In this document: piece after piece, positions 1-7,654 of the stretch
Position numbering within the stretch: the first letter of the stretch is position 1
How the letters are laid out: every line of letters starts with the position of its first letter
Origin: a virus
Strand: one strand, 5' to 3'
Length of the DNA: 38,776 nt
IMG/VR virus record: IMGVR_UViG_3300049793_000046
Location: 1-38,776 of that record
Notes under the pieces: model-generated
Database searches by the model: none
Told to the model about the DNA's origin: nothing
What the model saw: the letters and a program-made list of their open reading frames with translations, nothing else
Position numbers and translations under genes: made by a program

Positions 1-66
1 CGGCCAGTCGATTCGATAAGTTATGACCCCGCCATAGAATTTATAGACCGGATAAAAAATATGTGA
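1..66 (+). CDS. C-terminal end of HNH endonuclease (continues from right edge)
   Basis: Reading from base 1 in frame gives 21 codons and a TGA at 64..66. This is exactly the phase left open by the HNH gene that runs off the right edge at 38776. Joined, the protein is 138 residues and its catalytic zinc-binding end (NHGKGNWDQT) leads straight into this tail. HNH proteins of this family normally carry a short extension after that motif, so the join makes a natural protein. The inference is that the window is a circular or terminally redundant genome cut inside this gene. Confidence 0.75.
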   Translation, partial: RPVDSISYDPAIEFIDRIKNM

Positions 67-110
67 CCTGCTTGTCTTGTGTCATGGGCGAAACATTTAC
101 AAGGGAAGAA

Positions 111-569
111 ATGAAGCGCGATAAATTCATCACAAGGCCGATCCTGCTACGCACCGAGGCTCAGCGCGACATTATCCGGCGATTGGCAGAAAGCCTTCCA
201 TGCGATGCAGACAAGCCTCTGGAAGTCGTTTTCCGTGAGCAGGTAAAGGCGCGCAAGCTAGACCAAAATGCGCTGATGTGGGTCGGGCCGCTGAAAGACC
301 TGCAAGAGCAATGCTACGTCAACTGGCGCAAATACAGCGCCGCAGTGTGGCATGAGCACATGAAATCGTTATACCTGCCAGAAGAATTCGATGCCGAGCT
401 ATGCAAGAACGAAAGCTATTTGAAATGGGATTTCAGTCCATCCGGTGAGCGCGTCCTGGTCGGCAGCACGACCGAATTAACGATCAAGGGTATGTCGCAA
501 TATCTGGAGCAGATTTACGCATTCGGGGCAAATCACGGCGTCGAGTTTTCGGCAAATAATAAGTATTGA
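111..569 (+). CDS. ninB: NinB-family recombination protein (Orf/YbcN-like)
   Basis: 152 residues if started at ATG 111, which has a good ribosome site (AGGGAAG) just upstream; an upstream GTG at 63 lacks one. The family (lambda Orf/NinB) binds ssDNA and SSB and acts as a recombination mediator for phage recombination functions. Family features seen are an early LxLD-like region (KARKLDQNALMW) matching the NinB RSLDQNRKLW block, a central Trp-rich segment, and the C-terminal IYAFGANHGVEFS block that matches the NinB IQAFGTERGVKWS ending. It follows an HNH gene, as in lambdoid nin regions. Its place downstream of an ssDNA-binding-like protein and Gp157 fits a recombination module. Confidence 0.85.
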   Translation: MKRDKFITRPILLRTEAQRDIIRRLAESLPCDADKPLEVVFREQVKARKLDQNALMWVGPLKDLQEQCYVNWRKYSAAVWHEHMKSLYLPEEFDAELCKNESYLKWDFSPSGERVLVGSTTELTIKGMSQYLEQIYAFGANHGVEFSANNKY

Positions 570-645
570 AATAAATCAATTTCCCATTGCAAAATTGCGT
601 AAGGGAAAATAAAATAGTGGCTCAAACAACAAATAAGGGGAAGAA

Positions 646-753
646 ATGATCATCAAAATCTTGGCCGTATGGGGAATGATTTCGACCGCATGCGCATGCG
701 TATGCATTGCCATTTGCAGGATTAACGGCGTGACGGAGAATATCGATGAGTAA
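646..753 (+). CDS. Small Cys-rich membrane protein, 35 aa
   Basis: ATG at 646 is preceded by AAGGGGAAGAA, a strong ribosome site, and the stop at 751..753 overlaps the next start (ATGAGTAA, 8 bases). The peptide begins MIIKILAVWGMIS and then has alternating Cys and small hydrophobic residues, giving one probable transmembrane helix through about residue 24 and a short polar tail. Four Cys sit in the helix. No function is recognised; coupling to its neighbour and the ribosome site make it a likely gene. Confidence 0.6.
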   Translation: MIIKILAVWGMISTACACVCIAICRINGVTENIDE

Positions 754-1303
754 CCAAAATGTACTGCTGCAAGATGATGCATTCGCGCCGGCAGCACCCG
801 ATACGCTAGAGCATTTGCCATCTTTTCATTGCATGGTTATGGCCTGCACAGCACTGATGATCGGTAAAGCGCCAATGATTATACTGCGCGATATCCTGTC
901 TGCATACCGGCGTGGATATCGCGGACTGCCGACGTATCACGAGCTGGCTGCGATGGTGGATAGGTCAGATCGCCGTGAATTGCAGGCAGAAGGCAAGCAC
1001 CCGGTGCCATGCGCACGCTTCTGCGAGTCGAATGCTTATGAGATTGAATTGCGTAGGCTTAAGTCGAAGCTTGCTGAGGCCAGCAAGGATACGGAGCGAC
1101 TGAAAGTGCGACTCATTACATTTGCGGATGCTGAATACGTGCGAGGAATCCGTATTGCACAACAAACTGAAACATTGGGATGGGATCAGAAAGCAAAAAC
1201 CGGACAGTTCTCGCAAAAAGAATACGACTCCCATAAAGCCATGAATGAAGCATTCGGCGCTCACAAAGGGATATATGCCGCCATGAAAGGACAATCAGAA
1301 TGA
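746..1303 (+). CDS. Hypothetical protein, 185 aa
   Basis: Start overlaps the stop of the preceding membrane peptide; the stop overlaps the next gene by 4 bases (ATGA), so it sits inside a coupled operon. The sequence has a hydrophobic stretch near residues 28-47, a polar middle, and a predicted coiled-coil or helical segment around 95-125 rich in Lys, Glu, Leu and Arg. The C-terminal third is rich in Gln and Lys. I recognise no catalytic motif. A role as a rapidly evolving accessory protein is possible but is not shown by the sequence. Confidence 0.75.
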   Translation: MSNQNVLLQDDAFAPAAPDTLEHLPSFHCMVMACTALMIGKAPMIILRDILSAYRRGYRGLPTYHELAAMVDRSDRRELQAEGKHPVPCARFCESNAYEIELRRLKSKLAEASKDTERLKVRLITFADAEYVRGIRIAQQTETLGWDQKAKTGQFSQKEYDSHKAMNEAFGAHKGIYAAMKGQSE

Positions 1304-1803
1304 CCAAGATAATTACGTTTGATCCGGCTGTTTATCGGCTGGTGCCGCTTGATATCGCACAGAAAATAAGTCATGCATTGCATTGTGCTGACGTATTAAT
1401 CGATGCAGTACCAACTAGACTGCAAGAATCTTCGAATGAGCAACTTGCAAATATTGGCGATCTTGTCAACAACAAAGGCGTTTATCAAATAGTCGCTACT
1501 GCGAAAAAGGAATTTTACGATTTCCTCGCTTCTGCGCCCGACACCCTGCCCGGAGTGGTGGAACACAGCGGGGAGCCGGTGGCATGGTGCCGACGGGATA
1601 CCGTTATCGAATGGAAAGACCAATTGTTTAATATAACCAATATGTTTCCATCAAAGTTTGGCCTAAAAGACCCATTGCCACTATTCACCCACCCGCCAGC
1701 ACAGCCAGATACCGCCGCACTGCAGGCGTGGATTGCAGAGCTAGAGGCAGCATTACATCGTGCTGAAACGGTTATTTACATGCCGCAAAAGGAATCTAAA
1801 TGA
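1300..1803 (+). CDS. Hypothetical phage accessory protein, 167 aa
   Basis: Starts in a 4-base overlap with the previous gene and ends in a 4-base overlap with the next. The middle carries a motif often seen in phage and prophage hypothetical proteins: a GEPVAW segment (about residues 88-93) followed some 30 residues later by PLFTHPP (about 126-132). The tail is a short helix rich in Ala, Glu and Leu. The next gene has a related AAPPAP ending to its own N-terminal half, suggesting shared modular parts. Function unknown. Confidence 0.75.
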   Translation: MTKIITFDPAVYRLVPLDIAQKISHALHCADVLIDAVPTRLQESSNEQLANIGDLVNNKGVYQIVATAKKEFYDFLASAPDTLPGVVEHSGEPVAWCRRDTVIEWKDQLFNITNMFPSKFGLKDPLPLFTHPPAQPDTAALQAWIAELEAALHRAETVIYMPQKESK

Positions 1804-2819
1804 GTTTCGATACCGACCCAAGAGAAGAGCAAGACGCCGAGATGTATGCGGCATTCGCAGCAAAAGACAAGCGCATCGCGGAACTGGAAGCGCATATCCT
1901 ACAAAAAGCACAGTCGGATAAATTGGACCGGTTATGTGATGTTAATCCTGCAATTGCCGCGATACGTGATGCAGCGCAGGCTGGGCAGGAGCAAGTAGCG
2001 GCATACGCCTATGAAATTATAGACCGCGACGAAAGCGGTGGTCCTGGCGGGACGAAGCTCTGTTACGCAGCGTGGATTGATCGATACCAACGAGCGACGC
2101 CGGAAGATATTGTCCGCAAGCTCTACGCCGCCCCACCAGCGCCAGTCAACGTGCTTGCCACCGCGCAGGCTGCGATTGAGGCGGCAATAGAGTGTGTTCC
2201 TGCTGGCAGTTGGATTAGAGACGAAATCCGCGCCATCCTGGCCGCGCAATCGACAGATGCAGGGAACGTGCTGAAGAAGATCAAGCCATTTTGCGCGGAC
2301 TGTGGCAAGCGCAATTTTGAAGGGGCAATACATACTTGCACGCCACCGATAGCTGAGGCTGCGCGGGATGAAGGCGCATCGCATGTGCCAGTGGGATACA
2401 AAAGCTTATATGCCGCTGCGACATGCACATACTGCGGATTGAGTCAGAACGATGTCAAGCGGGATGATGTGGCGGTGGATGCGGCCGTGCGATTTGCCGG
2501 AATGGTGTTGTCGGCACACCGGAATGACGGGTACCCAGGCGACATTGACGGCGCGGATTTGGAGAGAATGGCAATGGAGTGTGGCATGACCGAAAAGAAA
2601 ACAGTCATGGAGCGATGTGGAGAAACATGCTCTTGCGCAGAGTTTGACGCGGCATTTCCTACCGAATGCCTGTTCGAGTGTGGTAAGTGCGGTCGATGGA
2701 ATACGCCGCAGGAACTCAGCGGGGAATTTGTCGAATTTACCGGGACCACGGCGCACGGCAAAAAAAAGGCCGTGCGCATGCCGGTGTGCAATGACTGCGC
2801 GAAAAAGGATGTGCCATGA
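1800..2819 (+). CDS. Hypothetical protein with several Cys-pair zinc knuckles, 339 aa
   Basis: The N-terminal 45 residues are a charged helix. The middle holds a segment with the AAPPAPVNVL linker common to phage accessory proteins. The C-terminal half contains several CxxC pairs: CADC near residue 162, CTYC near 204, CGKC near 298 and CNDC near 332. That number implies zinc-binding or structural Cys clusters. The CGKC...CNDC pair at the end resembles a zinc ribbon. The start overlaps the upstream gene, and the stop overlaps the downstream tiny membrane ORF through ATGA. No enzymatic motif is seen. Confidence 0.75.
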   Translation: MSFDTDPREEQDAEMYAAFAAKDKRIAELEAHILQKAQSDKLDRLCDVNPAIAAIRDAAQAGQEQVAAYAYEIIDRDESGGPGGTKLCYAAWIDRYQRATPEDIVRKLYAAPPAPVNVLATAQAAIEAAIECVPAGSWIRDEIRAILAAQSTDAGNVLKKIKPFCADCGKRNFEGAIHTCTPPIAEAARDEGASHVPVGYKSLYAAATCTYCGLSQNDVKRDDVAVDAAVRFAGMVLSAHRNDGYPGDIDGADLERMAMECGMTEKKTVMERCGETCSCAEFDAAFPTECLFECGKCGRWNTPQELSGEFVEFTGTTAHGKKKAVRMPVCNDCAKKDVP

Positions 2820-2908
2820 CCGCACTATTTGCGCTGATAGTCTGCCTGCACTATCACGCGCCGTTTTACGTGTTTGTCATCGGCGCGTTGTGCTTGATGC
2901 TTGGCTAG
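2816..2908 (+). CDS. Tiny membrane protein, 30 aa, last gene of rightward operon
   Basis: ATG at 2816 overlaps the preceding TGA as ATGA, which is the only initiation evidence. The peptide is almost entirely hydrophobic (MTALFALIVCLHYH then FYVFVIGALCLMLG) and would span the membrane once or as a hairpin. Its TAG stop lies in the palindrome CTAG (2905..2908), which also forms the stop of the convergent holin gene on the other strand. Function unknown. Confidence 0.5.
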   Translation: MTALFALIVCLHYHAPFYVFVIGALCLMLG

Positions 2909-3330
2909 GCCACGCCCTTGCCCTTTTCCCAGGATCGCATACCACCAAGACCGAGCAATCCAAGCAATACCTGCAAGGTGATGGTGGTATCGATCGCAGG
3001 GAATGTGCCAGCGTAGTGATAGATGACCATCGCAACAAACCGCGCTACAGGCTCCATAATCGCAGCATAAGCCAATGCAATCCCGCATATCCAAATAATG
3101 AACGGACGGCCACCACTGACGAATAAGCGCGGATTTGCGGCTTCTACCGCATTCACGCCGATCTGACCTTGCGCAAGCTGGAATGCCTGGTCCAATTCCT
3201 TAAATTCGCCGGCCTGTTCCGCCTTGAATAACTCCAGTTTTGCAGCGTCGCGTTCGGCTGGATTCGGCCAGATGCGATCAATCAGCTTGCCACCAAAGTC
3301 AAGAACAGAGCTTATGCCTGTAATGTCCAT
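2905..3330 (-). CDS. Holin, 3-TM family (GTA holin-like)
   Basis: 141 residues from ATG 3330, which overlaps the lysozyme stop by one base and has GGGAGGGG directly upstream. The N-terminal part is amphipathic and soluble-looking (GGKLIDRIWPNPAERDAAKLELF, Gln/Glu-rich to about residue 55). Three hydrophobic segments follow, roughly residues 70-90, 92-112 and 118-132, ending in a Lys-rich tail. The WPNPAERDAAK motif is characteristic of the 3TM phage holin family. The protein would oligomerise in the inner membrane and release the adjacent endolysin. It is the last gene of the late operon. Confidence 0.8.
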   Translation of the reverse strand: MDITGISSVLDFGGKLIDRIWPNPAERDAAKLELFKAEQAGEFKELDQAFQLAQGQIGVNAVEAANPRLFVSGGRPFIIWICGIALAYAAIMEPVARFVAMVIYHYAGTFPAIDTTITLQVLLGLLGLGGMRSWEKGKGVA

Positions 3331-3773
3331 CACCCCTCCCGCATCATCGTGATCAAACGCTGTGCGCGCGCGCCGGTTTGTTTTGCCCATGCCGACGCCA
3401 GCATGCCGTCGGCGGCATCGTTGTATCTTCCGACCTGCATCGCTGTCAATGTATTCTTGAATTGCGCTAGTTTCGTGATGCCTAAATTAAAACAAAGATT
3501 CGCTAAAACTTGCTGCCGTTTGTCGCTCATCTGTTTCCACCATGGGAAAAGATTGTCGAGTTGCGTGACGATCTTGTCGATATCATTCCCGTTCAGATAT
3601 TCGAGTTCATCTTTACTGATGCCGACGCCATTCAAGTTCCTGCCGCGGCCGATGGTGATGTTGCCCTTAATGGTATCGCCAGGCCTCAACTCCTTGCCGG
3701 TCGCGTCATCATATGGTTTGAACCGATCGCATTCATCGATTGCGAGTTGCGTCTTTAGTGCTTGAATATTCAT
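3330..3773 (-). CDS. Endolysin, GH24 lysozyme
   Basis: 147 residues from ATG 3773, chosen because GGAGG lies just upstream and the ATG overlaps the preceding stop as ATGA. The enzyme cleaves MurNAc-GlcNAc bonds of peptidoglycan. Catalytic features of the T4-lysozyme family are visible: E14 in the DECDRFKPY motif, D22/D23 about eight residues on, and T40 in the TIGRGRNL motif. A 14-residue loop (GKELRPGDTIKGN) separates the Asp and Thr, longer than in T4 lysozyme. There is no N-terminal signal-anchor, so release depends on the downstream holin. Confidence 0.9.
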   Translation of the reverse strand: MNIQALKTQLAIDECDRFKPYDDATGKELRPGDTIKGNITIGRGRNLNGVGISKDELEYLNGNDIDKIVTQLDNLFPWWKQMSDKRQQVLANLCFNLGITKLAQFKNTLTAMQVGRYNDAADGMLASAWAKQTGARAQRLITMMREG

Positions 3774-3982
3774 GTTTCCTCCGAAGTCCATTTTTCCACT
3801 CCGCCATGTCTTGAGCATGTGCCGCTGCGGTGCCTGCTGTAGCTCAGTGTTTTGTCCCTGCATGTCGCCGTGACAAATGGCTGTGCCGGCTTGGCCTTTA
3901 TTTCAATGTCATAGGCCATGGCGAAATATAGAAATCCACTCAAGCATAATGCCAGCAGCAGATAAAAAAGCCAGTGCTTCAC
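3770..3982 (-). CDS. Exported or membrane-anchored DUF3761 protein
   Basis: 70 residues. Residues 1-23 form a signal peptide or membrane anchor (HWLFYLLLALCLSGFLYFAM). The exported part carries the DUF3761 signature: a Cys followed by Lys/Asp/Thr, SYSRHRSGTCSRHGGV and a Trp. No lipobox is present, because the residue before the Cys in LLALC is Leu. Start and stop both overlap neighbours by 4 bases, so it is part of the lysis cassette, between a membrane/coiled-coil protein and the lysozyme. A spanin-like or periplasmic accessory role is only inferred from position. Confidence 0.75.
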   Translation of the reverse strand: MKHWLFYLLLALCLSGFLYFAMAYDIEIKAKPAQPFVTATCRDKTLSYSRHRSGTCSRHGGVEKWTSEET

Positions 3983-4248
3983 GCCTTATCCTGCTTTGTC
4001 GAAATTGCGCCCATGATCTCCATTCTGTCGCTGCGCATTTCCTGCTTGATTTCATTGAGCATCAGCCGATTATCTTCCTTGAATTCTTTGATAATCACAT
4101 GGACATCATCTTTCATCACGTATTTTTCTGCCACTTTAATGACCAGCGAATGATGCCCGTCATGCAGTCGCCACAGCCACGCACTGACGGCTGTGACGGC
4201 GATCCCGAGGAACCAGATGAAATACTGCACTGGTATTTTTTCGTCCAT
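3979..4248 (-). CDS. Membrane-anchored coiled-coil protein of the lysis cassette, 89 aa
   Basis: One transmembrane segment near residues 8-26 (QYFIWFLGIAVTAVSAWLW) is followed by a charged helical domain (KDDVHVIIKEFKEDNRLMLNEIKQEMRSD) expected to form a coiled coil. The topology (short N-terminus, one TM, long periplasmic helix) is that of inner-membrane spanins, but the sequence does not match a spanin family I recognise. It ends in a 4-base overlap with the DUF3761 gene. An Rz-like role is possible; a holin-regulating role is an alternative. Confidence 0.65.
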   Translation of the reverse strand: MDEKIPVQYFIWFLGIAVTAVSAWLWRLHDGHHSLVIKVAEKYVMKDDVHVIIKEFKEDNRLMLNEIKQEMRSDRMEIMGAISTKQDKA

Positions 4249-4255
4249 ATCAATA

Positions 4256-4675
4256 TCAATTCAAAAGATAGGCACTGACGGACAACACCATGTTCGGCGT
4301 TGATGCGCCGATGAGTTGCATCCGCCATGTGGACGGCAAGATATCGGAAGCAGATCCGTTTGTAATCGAATTAATACCCGGATAAATTTTCAGAATCGTG
4401 ATGCCTGTTGCGCTGATGGCAGGGCCGACCAAGACATCATAGTAAGCGCCAGAGATTGGATCCTTAGCCTGGATGTGCGGCGTATAGCTGCCGCTGGTAG
4501 CCGTCGTCACATTCACCATGACATGAGCGCCGCGATAGCCGAAATTTCCCATGTCGATCGAATTGACCGTGGTAGCCGTCCTGGCCTCGGATCGCAAGAC
4601 GGGAATTGAGGCATTCGGCGTTTGTGCGATTGCAAATGACCAGGCAAACGCTAGCAGCAATAAAAGATATTTCAT
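4256..4675 (-). CDS. Exported virion-like protein, 139 aa
   Basis: Start at 4675 is preferred: GGAG lies 7 bases upstream and the protein then begins with a clean Sec signal peptide (MKYLLLLLAFAWSFAIA, cleavage before QTPNAS). A longer form from 4696 would overlap the preceding stop as ATGA but lacks a ribosome site. The mature part is beta-rich with many Thr, Ser, Gly and Ile and resembles small virion or fibre-associated domains (for example GNFGYRGAHVMVNVTTATSG). It lies between the lysis cassette and another exported virion-like gene. Function unknown. Confidence 0.7.
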   Translation of the reverse strand: MKYLLLLLAFAWSFAIAQTPNASIPVLRSEARTATTVNSIDMGNFGYRGAHVMVNVTTATSGSYTPHIQAKDPISGAYYDVLVGPAISATGITILKIYPGINSITNGSASDILPSTWRMQLIGASTPNMVLSVSAYLLN

Positions 4676-4692
4676 CACAGTCTCCATGTGTT

Positions 4693-5529
4693 TCATGGGT
4701 TTTTGATTAATATGCCAGACGATCCAACCGAGACATCGATCCCGGCCGTGCTGACAGATCCGATTTTAAATGCAAGGGTTTGTTTTTCAGCAATAACAAC
4801 GCCGGTAGTCACCGTAATTGTTGGATTACTCCCGTTCGGAATAGTTAAAGGCAATCCCTGAAATTTTGTTCCTCCCGGTAGAATAATATCGACAATAGTT
4901 GTTACGGTTGAATTTGGATTTCCTGATTTATTTCCCATTAAAAAGAAATTTTCCAGCACCAAAGTATAGCCGGCTGGCACTGTAAAGCGGCCGTGCCGAG
5001 ATGCTCCCGCCCCGGCAAATATATAGCCCTGCGAACTGCCAGCGCTCGTAACGCGTATCGTGATATTCCCGGCATTCACATTGCTGCTGCCGGTCGTAAT
5101 GCAGGTTGCATTGTTGATGACGAGGTAGGATTTGATCAATGCGACGACGGATGTGCCATTCGGCACGACGACCTCGCTGATCTGGTCGTAATTGGCATCC
5201 AATCCTTGCGTCAGCACCGATCGGCATCCCGTCCCGGCCGCCGCATCATTTACGCTCGATGACAGCAATTCCATCGTGCTGACCACCGTCAGCGTGGTCC
5301 ATGCCGTCGCAAGCTCCCATGCATTCACGTTACTGACCGCGCCATCCGTATTCGGGGAGTAGCCAAAAGCCGTCACCAGGCTCGCGTTGGGCACAAGTCC
5401 GGTAGCGACATCGACGATGTAATCGGAGATGGATCGTCGATCCAGCGCATTGAAATTATTGCCTGCATTGGCTGATACGCTACCGATCAGTAATGCAATA
5501 CCAATAATCTGCGTTAATAGTTTTTTCAT
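4693..5529 (-). CDS. Exported beta-rich protein resembling phage structural/receptor-binding domains, 278 aa
   Basis: Residues 1-22 are a convincing Sec signal peptide (KKLLTQIIGIALLIGSVSANA, cleavage before GNNF). The mature protein carries a domain I associate with virion proteins of podoviruses and marine phages: GYSPNTDGAV...NAWELAT, then MELLSSSVNDAAAGTG, GLDANYDQISEVVVPNGT and a VNAGNITIRVTSAG strand pair, ending in repetitive beta segments. Virion proteins are not normally given signal peptides, so this is odd. It lies directly downstream of the tailspike. Possible roles are a secreted receptor mask, superinfection exclusion, or surface display; none is proven. Confidence 0.7.
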   Translation of the reverse strand: MKKLLTQIIGIALLIGSVSANAGNNFNALDRRSISDYIVDVATGLVPNASLVTAFGYSPNTDGAVSNVNAWELATAWTTLTVVSTMELLSSSVNDAAAGTGCRSVLTQGLDANYDQISEVVVPNGTSVVALIKSYLVINNATCITTGSSNVNAGNITIRVTSAGSSQGYIFAGAGASRHGRFTVPAGYTLVLENFFLMGNKSGNPNSTVTTIVDIILPGGTKFQGLPLTIPNGSNPTITVTTGVVIAEKQTLAFKIGSVSTAGIDVSVGSSGILIKNP

Positions 5530-5544
5530 ATTTTCCTTTTCTGC

Positions 5545-5560
5545 CCCGCAGTCAAGCGGG
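5545..5560 (-). other. Small hairpin between tailspike and exported-protein gene
   Basis: In the leftward transcript a 5-bp stem CCCGC/GCGGG with a 6-base loop lies 16 bases before the ATG at 5529. It is not followed by a T-run, so it is not a terminator. It is close to the ribosome site (AAAAGGAAAAT) and could influence translation or 5' stability. Confidence 0.3.
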
Positions 5561-5575
5561 TGATTCGGTAATCAA

Positions 5576-7654
5576 TTAGAGTGATGGGGACTCTATAGCG
5601 GCCATTCGCACTCGAACCGACTGTAGTTCTGCGACGATATTTGCAATCACCTCCGCACTAGATGCCTGCATTGTCTGCAGTCTCATACTTCCGTCTTCAT
5701 TGATCGCATCCTTTTCACCTACTACGCTTGACGGGGAAGCCGCTTGGAACTCATGCGCGATAAATCCTACACCTCTACTGCCGTCCGTTACCCAATTCCA
5801 CGTTTTCGGCTTCAGAGAATCAATGAATGCGCCAGAATCAATCAGAGGGATTGGGTTCAGTTTGAGTCTGTAATCGGATGTGGTGTTGTATTGAGTTCCC
5901 GTAGTACTGGTCGTAATCGTTCCAACTACTGTGCCGTTGTATTGGTAGTACGATTGACCTTTACCTGTTCCGTTATAGGAATTGTTTGAAATCATGATTG
6001 GCGAGTACGCACCGTCCTGCGCTAATGTAAGGCCATTAATCCCACCGACACCGCCTGAGGGTGATGCCGTGGTATTGAATAAGAAATTACCTGCGGAATC
6101 AAAGCGCGCCCTAAAAGCGGCATCAGTCGTTGCATTGTTGGGTGATGTGAGGAAATCTATATTCCCACCAGCAGCATTCGCGTTCGTTCCAGCTCTGGTT
6201 ACCTCCATTCGCGCCAAATCAAAATTAGTTAGTCCAACGTTTGTCCCGCCGGGGCCGCGCCAACGCAATTTCCCGTAAGGTGCGCCATCAGTATTGGTTG
6301 CTAGTTTCGTTTGCAGTAGCACATCCTGCGCAACTGAAGGATTTGTGAACCGTTGATCAGACCCCACTGTGACACCAGTTAATCCCCGCGCACCTTGCAC
6401 AATCATCGAGCCCTCGTTCGGCTCAAATGAAAGCGACTCGATACTTCCATTGAACACCTGAATTGCACCCGTAGTCGTTCCAAGTGTGCATGCAGCGCTA
6501 GTTTCCAGCCTGATTGTTCCGTGCAATCGCGCAGGCACTGCTCCTTGATGCTCCCACAGCACAGTTGTTGCATCACCAAATACCATTACATTGAATGGCG
6601 TGCTGTAGATTTGCGGATCACCAACACCGGCCTGACTTACTTTTACGCAGCGTTCTGTTCCTTTGATTTCCCCAAGGCAGCCAGGACCTAAGCCCGAGCC
6701 GTTATAGCTGCTGTTGCCGTAGAATTCCAACCAGTACTGTACATCGTAGCCAAACCAGCAGTTGCCGAGAACATTGAACTCGGCAAATCCGCCGCCGCTG
6801 GTCGTCATGCGAACTGCTGATTTCACCTTATCAAACGAAACATAATCAATATTCAGCCCGCCAGTATTTTCAAGCTCGATGCATATGCCATTGGCTTCCG
6901 ATAGGTGTTCCATATGGAACCCGCGCCATTGGCGGAAGAATGCGCCCGGGGAACCACCGACAACCTTTAGCAGTGGGGATGCGGCAGGGAATCCAGCAAG
7001 TGCCTTGATATGTACAGAGTTTGTACCGTCACCTACGATTTCTGGAACCATGAAATCAGATGTTGAAATATTACAAAATACTGTATTGCTCAGCCCGTAA
7101 CTGCCCATTGGAATTTTTAGCCTGCGCTTATTGCGCGTGTTATACGTCCCAGCCGCCCACAAGAACGCGGCATTCCAAGCGCCCGTCACGTCTGGAAATC
7201 CATTTGCGAGCGCAGAATCCTTCTGTGCTTGTGACATAAAATCCGTGACGCTCGCAGTTTCTGAGAATTTGTCTGCTATCGTTCGAATTACAGCACCTAC
7301 TGCATTACGAATCCATCCCACCAGCCCCGCACCATCCGGTCCGGCAAGATCGGCCCCTATTGGATCAGCGCGGCGCGTCCGTACCATTGATCCATCGGAC
7401 CTCTTGAGCGTCAAATCATAGCTGCCGGCCGTCAGATACAGCGGCGCAGGCAATTCACCGCGCGCATTCATCGCGATGTATTGGCCGCCTGCGCCATCTG
7501 CCGTGTAAGTATGGGGTATCGAGCCGGCCGCATCGGTGTAGGCGGTTTTTTGTGTTGTCGTACCATACACATACGTGTAGAGCCTGAATCCGACACCCAG
7601 CTCGCCGAGGTCGGTGAATTCCTGGACGTTCCACACGCCTGATAATGATGCCAT
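5576..7654 (-). CDS. Tailspike/tail fibre with self-cleaving S74 chaperone domain, 692 aa
   Basis: Occupies the P22 gp9 position at the end of the virion genes. The N-terminal about 100 residues (to SMVRTRRADPIG) look like a virion-attachment domain. A VTDFMSQAQKDSA...GAWNAAFLWAAG segment and a long Gly/Ser/Asn-rich region (about 150-560) resemble the pectate-lyase-like beta-helix of tailspikes. The last about 100 residues are an intramolecular chaperone of peptidase family S74, with the TSDYRLK motif giving the catalytic Ser593-Lys598 dyad, GFIAHEFQ, and a C-terminal coiled coil. The chaperone trimerises the fibre and is then cut off before Ser593. Start overlaps the previous stop by one base (TAATG). 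Confidence 0.88.
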   Translation of the reverse strand: MASLSGVWNVQEFTDLGELGVGFRLYTYVYGTTTQKTAYTDAAGSIPHTYTADGAGGQYIAMNARGELPAPLYLTAGSYDLTLKRSDGSMVRTRRADPIGADLAGPDGAGLVGWIRNAVGAVIRTIADKFSETASVTDFMSQAQKDSALANGFPDVTGAWNAAFLWAAGTYNTRNKRRLKIPMGSYGLSNTVFCNISTSDFMVPEIVGDGTNSVHIKALAGFPAASPLLKVVGGSPGAFFRQWRGFHMEHLSEANGICIELENTGGLNIDYVSFDKVKSAVRMTTSGGGFAEFNVLGNCWFGYDVQYWLEFYGNSSYNGSGLGPGCLGEIKGTERCVKVSQAGVGDPQIYSTPFNVMVFGDATTVLWEHQGAVPARLHGTIRLETSAACTLGTTTGAIQVFNGSIESLSFEPNEGSMIVQGARGLTGVTVGSDQRFTNPSVAQDVLLQTKLATNTDGAPYGKLRWRGPGGTNVGLTNFDLARMEVTRAGTNANAAGGNIDFLTSPNNATTDAAFRARFDSAGNFLFNTTASPSGGVGGINGLTLAQDGAYSPIMISNNSYNGTGKGQSYYQYNGTVVGTITTSTTGTQYNTTSDYRLKLNPIPLIDSGAFIDSLKPKTWNWVTDGSRGVGFIAHEFQAASPSSVVGEKDAINEDGSMRLQTMQASSAEVIANIVAELQSVRVRMAAIESPSL

